This document shows positions 26,732 to 33,607 of a stretch of DNA of 64,000 bases, in pieces. Made by a program: the position numbers and the translations under genes. This DNA is from JAJECS01 sp965198185 (GTDB taxonomy: Bacteria > Chloroflexota > UBA11872): the NCBI GenBank assembly GCA_965198185.1, contig CBDAOU010000002.1:930001-994000 (forward strand), written 5' to 3'. The notes under the pieces were generated by a model, which ran no database searches, had not been told where the DNA came from, and saw nothing but the letters and a program-made list of their open reading frames with translations. Position 1 is the stretch's first letter; each line of letters starts with the position of its first letter.

Positions 26732-28033
26732 ATGGCTGCGGCCGAAGGCGTCCTAATTCGCGACGACACGGCGCCGCTGGACGCCGCGCGCCGGCACGAG
26801 CTGGGCGAGCAGCTCCGAGACCGCATGCGCCGTGCCGAGTCAGGCGCCTCCGCAGCCACCATGGCCGCCGCCGACTTGGCCGTGGCGATCCACACCACGG
26901 TTCCCAACCCCGCGTTGACGGTGTTCTGGGACGCCGGGGGCCACGCCGAGGCCTACCGGCATCTGCTGGGCCTCGAGCCAGCGACATCGGCCCCACCAGC
27001 GCCCGGGCGCGCCGTATCCGAAGCCGTGGGCGCCGCCGTGGCGCGCATGCTGCGGCAGGATCCGACGTCGATCGTCGCAGTTATCGACGGGCAGGGGCTG
27101 AGCGCGGGACTGGCCTTCGAGGCGGTCAATCACGCCGGGCACCTGCAACTGCCGCTGGTGCTGGTGCTGGTTGACGCGCCAGCCACGCGCACCCGCAGCG
27201 TCGGCGCCGTATCGCGCCACCTCACCCGGCTGCGCGGCCACCCGCGCTATGCCGAAGCCAAGACCCTTATCGAGCAAGCGTTGAGCCGGATGCCGGCAGG
27301 CGGTCAGGCCGTCGAAGTTGCGCGCCGGCTGAAGAATTCGATGCGCGAGCTGCTCATTCCGACGGAGATTTGGGAGGAGTTGCTCGGCTTCACTTATTTG
27401 GGGCCCGTTGATGGAGCAAGCTCCGACGCGTTGTCGGAATCGCTGGCGCTGGCGTTGGAAGTGCGGCGGCCGGTGCTGCTGCATGTGGCGGCTCCAGCCG
27501 GCGCGGCCGTGCGGCGCCTGGGGCTGCGCGCCGACCGCAACGGCGCCGCAGCGGCTCGTGGAGTCTGGTTGGCGGCGGCGGCAGCCGCGATCGCGGACCT
27601 TGCGGAAGCTGACGAGCTGTGCGTGGCCGTGAGCGCGGGCAGCACGGCCCGCGCGGCGTTGCACGCCGTCGCCGAGCGCGTGCCCGAGCGTTTCTTGGAC
27701 GTCGAGCTCGGCGAAGCGCACGGCATGTCGCTGGCGGCGAGCTTGGCCCAGCAGGGGCTGCGCCCGGTGGTGGCGCTCGCGGCATCCCGCACGCTGGCCA
27801 CCATTGCCCCCCTGCTCACCGACGCCGTCGGGGCCGCGTCGCCGCTGACGATTCTTGCTTATCCGGATGCGGCGGATGACTCGGCGACCCGGGTGTTGCC
27901 GCTGAGCGCGGTCCCAGGTCTCGACGTGGTCGTGCCGGAGCAACCGAGCGACTTGCGGGACATCCTCGCGGCGGCGATCGCCGGGCGGCGCTGGACCCTG
28001 ATTCAATTGCCCGCGCGCGCCGCGCTGGAGTAG
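26732..28033 (+). CDS. Degenerate 1-deoxy-D-xylulose-5-phosphate synthase paralogue
   Basis: The 433-residue protein aligns by eye with DXS over the TPP domain and the pyrimidine-binding domain: SGASAATMAAADLAVAIHT, the AGLAFEAVNHAG segment, VGAVSRHLTRLRGHPRY, EELLGFTYLGPVDGAS and LGEAHGMSLAASLAQQGL. Key positions differ: SGH is SGA (A39), GDG is IDG (118-120), the NDN Mg/TPP site is VDA, VGHQAYPHK is not kept and the YSTFLQRAYDQ block is absent. The C-terminal transketolase domain is missing (real DXS is about 620 residues). It is probably catalytically inactive. It might be a regulator or a decaying copy; a standard DXS must exist elsewhere because dxr and ispG are present. Confidence 0.7.
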   Translation: MAAAEGVLIRDDTAPLDAARRHELGEQLRDRMRRAESGASAATMAAADLAVAIHTTVPNPALTVFWDAGGHAEAYRHLLGLEPATSAPPAPGRAVSEAVGAAVARMLRQDPTSIVAVIDGQGLSAGLAFEAVNHAGHLQLPLVLVLVDAPATRTRSVGAVSRHLTRLRGHPRYAEAKTLIEQALSRMPAGGQAVEVARRLKNSMRELLIPTEIWEELLGFTYLGPVDGASSDALSESLALALEVRRPVLLHVAAPAGAAVRRLGLRADRNGAAAARGVWLAAAAAAIADLAEADELCVAVSAGSTARAALHAVAERVPERFLDVELGEAHGMSLAASLAQQGLRPVVALAASRTLATIAPLLTDAVGAASPLTILAYPDAADDSATRVLPLSAVPGLDVVVPEQPSDLRDILAAAIAGRRWTLIQLPARAALE

Positions 28034-28051
28034 CCGCCCGTCACCGGCCCG

Positions 28052-28927
28052 ATGCACGGCGATTCCTCCCCGATCATTGACGCGCACACCCACGTCGTGC
28101 CCCCGGACGTTGCGGCCGACCGGGATCGCTACCTCGAAGCCGATCTCTGGTTTCGCCGGCTCTACCGCAATCCCCGGCGCACCCTCGCCACCGCCGATGA
28201 CGTGGCGCTGGAAATGGCCCGCTCAGGCGTGGATACCACCGTGGCCTTCGGCTTTGCGTGGCGGGACCCGAGTCTCTGCGTCCTCAACAATGACTACATC
28301 CTGGAGCAAGCCGCCGCGCACCCGGAGTCGCTGGTTCCCTACTGCGTGGTGTCACCGTCCGACCTCGAGTTCAGCATCGTGGAAATGGAGCGCTGCCGGC
28401 GGCGGGGCGCCGTCGGGGTGGGCGAACTGTTTCCGGAAGGCCAGGGGTGGAACCTGCACGACCGCGGCGCCCTGCGGGCATTCATCGGCGCGGTTCGCGG
28501 GCTTGAGCTGGTGCTCAACCTGCATGTGAGCGAACCCGCCGGCCACGACTATCCCGGCAAGGACTCCACCACGCCCGCGGCGATCTGGCCGCTGATCGAG
28601 ATGGCCGGCGGCGAGGTCCCCATCGTGCTCTCACATTGGGGCGGCGGCGCCGCGTTCTACGAACTGATGCCGGAGGTACGCGACCTCACCCGCCAGATCT
28701 ATTACGACTCGGCCGCCAGCCACCTGCTGTATCTGCCCACCGTGTTCGACGTGATGGCGCGTCTGGCGCCCGGCCGGATTCTCTTCGGCAGTGATTTTCC
28801 GCTGATGACGCAGCGCCGGGCGCTGCGTCACGTGCGCGCGGCAGGGCTCGACGCAAGCACGATGGCGGCGTTGCTGGGCGGGAATGCCCGGCGGCTGGGA
28901 CTGGGCGGCGCCGCTAGATTGACATAA
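28052..28927 (+). CDS. Amidohydrolase_2 (ACMSD-like) family protein
   Basis: The 291-residue TIM-barrel protein has the IDAHTHVVPP metal motif, the histidine in LVLNLHVSEPAGHDYPG, IVLSHWGGG and the late catalytic aspartate in LFGSDFPLMT. Relatives decarboxylate or hydrolyse aromatic and sugar acid substrates using one metal. It begins 18 bases after the DXS-like gene on the same strand and so is probably cotranscribed. It converges on the corrinoid protein gene. Confidence 0.8.
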   Translation: MHGDSSPIIDAHTHVVPPDVAADRDRYLEADLWFRRLYRNPRRTLATADDVALEMARSGVDTTVAFGFAWRDPSLCVLNNDYILEQAAAHPESLVPYCVVSPSDLEFSIVEMERCRRRGAVGVGELFPEGQGWNLHDRGALRAFIGAVRGLELVLNLHVSEPAGHDYPGKDSTTPAAIWPLIEMAGGEVPIVLSHWGGGAAFYELMPEVRDLTRQIYYDSAASHLLYLPTVFDVMARLAPGRILFGSDFPLMTQRRALRHVRAAGLDASTMAALLGGNARRLGLGGAARLT

Positions 28928-28946
28928 CGCTCGCAGCGCGAGTTCG

Positions 28947-29816
28947 CTAGCGCGCCAGCTCCCGTTCGATCTCCGCCGACAGGCGCGCAAGATGCGTCGG
29001 GTCATAGCCCACCTCGGCGGCCTGCTCCACGAGCCGGCGCGTTTGGTCCAGTCCGGCGCGGTGCTCCGCCGATCCCGGCTCCTCGCGCACGGCCACCTGC
29101 AAGGCGTCCCGCGCTTCGAGGTAGAGCTGGCGCCCCTGCTCCTCCGGCGTTTCCTCCGTGACCCCGACTCCAAGCAGCCGCTTGGTCAGCGCGACCGCCG
29201 AGGCTGCGTCGGGCGCGTAGCCGTCGGCATTGATTTCGTCGGCGTATCGCTGGGTGACCGGCGCCCCACCGATGATGCATTGCACCTGGTCGTCGAGACC
29301 CGCCGCCTCGACGGCTTCAATCGTGCTGCGCATGTTGGTCATCGTCGTCGTCAGCAGCGCCGACATGCCCACGACGTGCGCCCCTTGGCTGAGCGCTTCC
29401 TGAACGTATTCGTCGGGGTGGGTGTCGATCCCGGTGTCGGTGACGTCGAAACCGGCGCCCTCAAGCATCATCGCCACCAGGTTCTTGCCGATGTCGTGCA
29501 GATCGCCGCGCACCGTCCCAATGACGATCCTGCCCAGCGGCTCGATCCCAGATTCCGTCAGCAGCGGACGTAGAATGGCCATGCCCGTCTTCATCGCCCT
29601 GGCAGAAATAAGCACTTCCGGCACGTAATACTGGTTCGTGCGGAACAGCTCGCCCACGACGTCCATCCCTGGAATCATGCCTTCGTTGATAATCGATCCG
29701 GGCGGCACATCGGCGTCGAGGCAAGCCTTGACAATGCGATCCACGCCCGGAGCGTCGCCCTTGATGATGCAGTCGCTCAATTCCTGGAATTCGGCGTCGG
29801 TATCGATATCCGCCAT
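28947..29816 (-). CDS. Corrinoid (B12-binding) methyl-carrier protein
   Basis: The 289-residue protein has the helical cap domain (residues about 5-88) and a B12-binding domain with the lower-axial histidine motif GDLHDIGKN (H107), the GMSALLTTTM block and IGGAPVTQRYADEI. Such proteins (MtbC1/MtaC-like) carry a methyl group on cobalt between a substrate methyltransferase and an acceptor. About 75 extra residues after the B12 domain (from about 212) form a charged, helical tail not seen in the short forms. No methyltransferase is adjacent; a RACo-like reactivator is at 1211-3103. Confidence 0.88.
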   Translation of the reverse strand: MADIDTDAEFQELSDCIIKGDAPGVDRIVKACLDADVPPGSIINEGMIPGMDVVGELFRTNQYYVPEVLISARAMKTGMAILRPLLTESGIEPLGRIVIGTVRGDLHDIGKNLVAMMLEGAGFDVTDTGIDTHPDEYVQEALSQGAHVVGMSALLTTTMTNMRSTIEAVEAAGLDDQVQCIIGGAPVTQRYADEINADGYAPDAASAVALTKRLLGVGVTEETPEEQGRQLYLEARDALQVAVREEPGSAEHRAGLDQTRRLVEQAAEVGYDPTHLARLSAEIERELAR

Positions 29817-29964
29817 TGCACGTCCTGGGTTTCCGGGGGATTCTTGACGGGCCGCGTGCCGCGTCCTCTACAACTTGGCGCGTGCCGACCCGATCCAGCC
29901 GCGAGCGTACCATCACCACGCTTCGCGCGACCGCCAATTGACCTCCCCACAGGGGGGCGCGCCC

Positions 29965-30633
29965 GTGCCACGATGGGCTGCGTTCCCGCCGCGAGAGACT
30001 GCCCTGCGCGTGGCCACAGCGTCCGTCGTCGTGCTCGCCAGCACCAGTCCACACAAGCTGGTTGAGTTTCAGCGGCTGTTTCACGGGTCGCCGGTACAAA
30101 TCCGGCGCCCGACGGACTTTGGGCGCACGCCACAGGTAGCCGAGACCGGCGCCACGTTTCTGCAAAACGCGCGGATCAAGGCCACGGCGTATGCGCGGGC
30201 CTGCCGGGCGTGGAGCCTGGCCGACGACTCGGGTTTGGAGGTTGATAGCTTGGGCGGCGCGCCGGGTGTTCGATCGGCGCGGTTCGCCGGACCCAATGCC
30301 AGCGACGGCACGCGCAACGCCAAGCTGCTGCGGGCCCTGGCCGATATACCGGATGCGCGGCGAACGGCGCGCTTCCGTTGCGCGGTGGCGCTGGCCGCGC
30401 CGGACGGGACGATTGTCTACACGGCCGTCCGCAGTTGCGACGGCCGCATCGGGCACGCGCCGCGCGGTAGTCAGGGATTCGGCTACGACCCGCTGTTCAT
30501 CGTCGGCTCGGGTGATCGAACCATGGCAGAACTGACGCCCGTCGAGAAGAACCGCGTGAGTCATCGCGGGCTGGCGGCGCGAGCGGCGCGCCGCTTCCTC
30601 GAACACCGCCTCGCCACGCCGCAGTCCGGCTGA
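29965..30633 (+). CDS. rdgB: XTP/dITP pyrophosphatase
   Basis: RdgB removes non-canonical purine nucleotides (ITP, XTP) from the pool. The 222-residue protein has the STSPHKLVEFQ substrate loop, ETGATFLQNARIKA, LADDSGLEVDSLGGAPGVRS, the GYDPLF segment and a late VSHRG. GTG 29965 was chosen because AGGGGGG lies seven bases upstream; a GTG at 30010 would begin nearer to the family start. TTGACG (29844-29849) lies in the leader region but its -10 partner is poor. Confidence 0.88.
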   Translation: MPRWAAFPPRETALRVATASVVVLASTSPHKLVEFQRLFHGSPVQIRRPTDFGRTPQVAETGATFLQNARIKATAYARACRAWSLADDSGLEVDSLGGAPGVRSARFAGPNASDGTRNAKLLRALADIPDARRTARFRCAVALAAPDGTIVYTAVRSCDGRIGHAPRGSQGFGYDPLFIVGSGDRTMAELTPVEKNRVSHRGLAARAARRFLEHRLATPQSG

Positions 30634-30694
30634 TCGACGGAATTGACGGCGGCCGGCGCCACCGGCTTGAGGATTCACGCGGCAGCCCCTTTGC

Positions 30695-30700
30695 TACGCT
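30695..30700 (+). promoter_or_regulatory. Candidate -10 box for SDR pair
   Basis: TACGCT 29 bases before the GTG start at 30730; no consensus -35 box. Confidence 0.3.
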
Positions 30701-30729
30701 CCGGCGCGGCAGCGATCCTCTAGTCACAC

Positions 30730-31401
30730 GTGCCATCTGACGCCCGCGCCGCCCTCGTCACCGCCGCCGCATCGCTTGCCGGTCAGGCGATCGGACGCCG
30801 CCTAGCACTCGACGGAGCTTCCGTCGCATTTGCCGCCGAGAACGCCGATGCCGCATCCGAAGCGGCTGAATCCGTCCGCGCCGCCGGAGGAGAGGCGGCG
30901 GCATTCGCGATGGATGTTCGGGACTGGACGTCGACCCAGCGCACGTTGCAAGCCGTACGAGAACGCTGGTCGCGGCTGGACCTGGTGGTGAACGTGGTCG
31001 ACGACCCGCCGCCGGTGCCGTTCCTGGCCTTGTCCGAGGCCGACGTCGAGTCCTCATTCGACGCCGCTCTGGTCGGATTGATGCACGGCGTCCGGGCGGC
31101 GGCGGAGGAGATGCGGGCGGCGGGCGCGGGGTGCATCGTCAACGTGTTCCCGCTCAGCGGCGAAAACAACGTGCTCGGGGGCGCGACGGCCGGCGCGGCG
31201 GAGATGCTCACTCGCGCCGCGGGCGTCGAGCTCGCCCCGCTCGGAATCCGCGTCGCCGGTGTCGCCGCGAAGAGCATTCGCGACAACCCGACGTCCATTG
31301 CCGACGCCGTGGCCTTCGTGGCCTCGCCCGACGCCAGCTACGTCACCGGATCGACCCTCGTGGTCTCCGAAAGCTACGCCCCGCAGTGGAACGCCCGGTA
31401 G
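30730..31401 (+). CDS. Catalytically degenerate SDR-fold protein
   Basis: The 223-residue protein has a Rossmann-type SDR fold but lacks SDR active residues: the cofactor motif reads VTAAASLAGQAIG instead of TGxxxGIG, NNAG is NVVDD, and the YxxxK pair is absent (the region reads SGENNVLGGATAGAAEML). The late segment SYVTGSTLVVSE is still SDR-like. It is therefore unlikely to be an oxidoreductase alone. Its end overlaps the next SDR by 16 bases, suggesting coupled translation and possibly a mixed dimer. Confidence 0.75.
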   Translation: MPSDARAALVTAAASLAGQAIGRRLALDGASVAFAAENADAASEAAESVRAAGGEAAAFAMDVRDWTSTQRTLQAVRERWSRLDLVVNVVDDPPPVPFLALSEADVESSFDAALVGLMHGVRAAAEEMRAAGAGCIVNVFPLSGENNVLGGATAGAAEMLTRAAGVELAPLGIRVAGVAAKSIRDNPTSIADAVAFVASPDASYVTGSTLVVSESYAPQWNAR

Positions 31402-32114
31402 CCATCGTCACCGGCGCCGCCCACGGCATAGGCCAGGCATGCGCTCTGCGTCTGGCGAAAGACGGCTACTGCGTGGTGGCCACGGATATCGACGCCGCGG
31501 TGCATGCGCACGCCGTGGAAGGCCAGATCGAGACGCATGAGCTCGACGTAGCCGATGTCGCCGCCGGCCGCTCGCTGGTGGAAGACGCCGCCCGGCGACT
31601 CGGCGGCGTGGATGCGCTGGTCAACAACGCGGGATTCACGGAGCGCCGATCCATCGAGCAGCTGGAGACCGCGGAATGGCGCCGCATGCTTGAGGTGCAT
31701 GTAGTGGGGCCGGTGTTTCTGATTCAGGCTGTCGCGCGCGACGTGATCCGGCGCGGGGCCGCCGGCGCCGTGGTGAACATCTCCTCCATTCGCGCCATCG
31801 TGGCGGAGCCGGGACAGCTGCATTACTGCGCGGCCAAGGGCGCGCTGCACGCGTTGGCGCCGGCATTGGCTCCGGAGCTGGGGCGGCACAACGTGCGGAT
31901 CAACAACGTGGCGCCCGGCCTGGTCGCCACGCGCATGACGGCCAATGTGCGCGCCGACCCGGCGGCGCTGTCGCTGCGACTGCCCCGCCTGCCGATGGGT
32001 CGCTACGCGAAACCGGACGAAGTCGCGGCCTGCGTGGCTCATCTGCTTTCCGTTGACGCCCGTGCCATCTCCGGGCAGACGCTGGCGGCCGACGGCGGAT
32101 ATCTGGCCGGGTAA
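31386..32114 (+). CDS. Short-chain dehydrogenase/reductase
   Basis: The 242-residue protein has an intact SDR set: VTGAAHGIG, DALVNNAG, the catalytic serine in NISSIR and the YxxxK pair in HYCAAKGAL, with the usual SGQTLAADGGY tail. It likely oxidises or reduces a hydroxyl/keto substrate with NAD(P); the substrate is unknown. It starts at a GTG inside the 3' end of the degenerate SDR gene. Confidence 0.85.
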   Translation: MERPVAIVTGAAHGIGQACALRLAKDGYCVVATDIDAAVHAHAVEGQIETHELDVADVAAGRSLVEDAARRLGGVDALVNNAGFTERRSIEQLETAEWRRMLEVHVVGPVFLIQAVARDVIRRGAAGAVVNISSIRAIVAEPGQLHYCAAKGALHALAPALAPELGRHNVRINNVAPGLVATRMTANVRADPAALSLRLPRLPMGRYAKPDEVAACVAHLLSVDARAISGQTLAADGGYLAG

Positions 32115-32138
32115 GTCGAACTCGGCCCCGACTGGGCC

Positions 32139-32144
32139 TATGCT
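32139..32144 (+). promoter_or_regulatory. Candidate -10 box adjoining ksgA start
   Basis: TATGCT lies 12 bases before the ksgA ATG, so a transcript from it would have almost no leader. No clear -35 box. Confidence 0.4.
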
Positions 32145-32156
32145 CGATACTTGCGT

Positions 32157-32981
32157 ATGCGTGCCTTCGACCGGCCAGCCTTTCGCCCTTCGCGTCGGCG
32201 CGGCCAGAATTTCCTGGTGGACCGCGGCATTCAGCGCCGTATCGCCCAAGCGGCGCAATTGCCGCCCGATGCGGTCGTGCTCGAGATCGGCGCGGGCACC
32301 GGATTGCTCACCGAGGCGCTGCGTCCGCTCGCGTCGCGCGTGATCGCGGTGGAAGTTGAGCGTGAGCTGGCAGAGCGACTGCGCGAGCAGTTTGCCGCGG
32401 ATGAGGCGATCACCGTGGTGCATGACGACGCACTTTCGTTGGACGTTGCCGCCCTAGACGTCCCCGACTATCACGTGGTCGCCAACCTGCCGTTTAGCGT
32501 TGGCACGCGCCTGCTGATCGAGCTGCTGGAATCCGCCATCCCGCCCCAGAGCCTTACGGTTCTGCTGCAACGCGACGTGGTCGACCGCGCGTGCGCCTCG
32601 CCCGGGCGCATGCGGCTGCTGAGCGTGATCGTGCAGTCGCTGGCGGAGCCGCAACGGCTGTTCGACATACCGCCGGGCGCATTCCGGCCACGACCCAAAG
32701 TGACGTCCACGTTGCTGCGCCTGCGGCCGAGGGCCCTAGGCGCGAGCGACCGCGCCCGGATTTCACGCCGAATTGCCGCCGCCCGCCACGCGTTTCGGCA
32801 GCCGCGCAAGCAGCTGGCCAATGCCCTCGGGGGATCGCCGGGCATAGGCGCGGCGCTGGAGACGCGGGACATCGATCCCAGGCGGCGGCCCGAAACGCTG
32901 TCATTGGACGAGTGGGACGCCGTGGCCGACACGCTCGCAGCCCAACTGACCGTCACCACGACAGAGTCGATGGCCACGTGA
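32157..32981 (+). CDS. ksgA: 16S rRNA dimethyladenosine transferase
   Basis: The 274-residue protein has the SAM-binding motif LEIGAGTGLLTEAL, EVERELAERL, DDALSLD and the catalytic VVANLPFSVGTRLL (NLPF in place of the common NLPY). KsgA dimethylates two adjacent adenines near the 3' end of 16S rRNA during small-subunit assembly. ATG 32157 is used; a TTG two codons earlier is possible. The stop overlaps the pth start (GTGA). Confidence 0.93.
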   Translation: MRAFDRPAFRPSRRRGQNFLVDRGIQRRIAQAAQLPPDAVVLEIGAGTGLLTEALRPLASRVIAVEVERELAERLREQFAADEAITVVHDDALSLDVAALDVPDYHVVANLPFSVGTRLLIELLESAIPPQSLTVLLQRDVVDRACASPGRMRLLSVIVQSLAEPQRLFDIPPGAFRPRPKVTSTLLRLRPRALGASDRARISRRIAAARHAFRQPRKQLANALGGSPGIGAALETRDIDPRRRPETLSLDEWDAVADTLAAQLTVTTTESMAT

Positions 32982-33607
32982 GCTGGCTCCGGCGCTTTCG
33001 ACGCGAACCGGCGAAGACCGACGCGGCGTATCTGATCGTTGGCCTGGGCAATCCGGGCCCTGAGTACGCGCACACGCGGCACAACGCGGGTTTCGATGTG
33101 TGCAAACGGCTTGCCGACCGGCGGCGAGATTGGCGCCGCACGCGCGCCGCGCACACGTGGGACGGCGAGGTTGCGGGCGTGACGGTCACGCTGCTCAAGC
33201 CGAGAACCTACGTCAACGCGTCCGGACCGGCGGTGGCCCGCGCGCTGAGCTCCACAGGTCTGTCCGCTGACCGCCTCATCGTGGTGCACGACGATCTCGA
33301 CTTGGCATTTGCGCGTGTGCGCCTGCGCCAGGGCGGTTCATCGGGCGGGCATCGCGGCGTCGAGTCAATCCTGCAGGCGGTGGGAGGGGCCGAGTTCCTG
33401 CGCGTGAAGATCGGCATCGGCCGCCCGCCGCCGAATATGGATCCGGCGCAATATGTGCTGCAACGCTTTGCCGCTTCCGAACGGGAGGCAATCGACCAAG
33501 CGTTCAATCGCGCGGCTGAGGCGGTGCGGGCCTTATTAACGCGGCCGCTGGCCGACGTGATGCAACAGGTGAACCAAAACCATGCGGCTATCCGACCTCG
33601 CAGCTGA
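32978..33607 (+). CDS. pth: Peptidyl-tRNA hydrolase
   Basis: The 209-residue enzyme releases peptides from stalled peptidyl-tRNA. It has GLGNPGPEYAHTRHNAGF with the catalytic histidine, LLKPRTYVNASG, VVHDDLDLAFARVRLRQGGS with the catalytic aspartate and the GGHRGVESI segment. It starts at a GTG that overlaps the ksgA stop and ends 26 bases inside mfd, an unusually long overlap that suggests coupled translation of ksgA-pth-mfd. Confidence 0.95.
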   Translation: MSWLRRFRREPAKTDAAYLIVGLGNPGPEYAHTRHNAGFDVCKRLADRRRDWRRTRAAHTWDGEVAGVTVTLLKPRTYVNASGPAVARALSSTGLSADRLIVVHDDLDLAFARVRLRQGGSSGGHRGVESILQAVGGAEFLRVKIGIGRPPPNMDPAQYVLQRFAASEREAIDQAFNRAAEAVRALLTRPLADVMQQVNQNHAAIRPRS

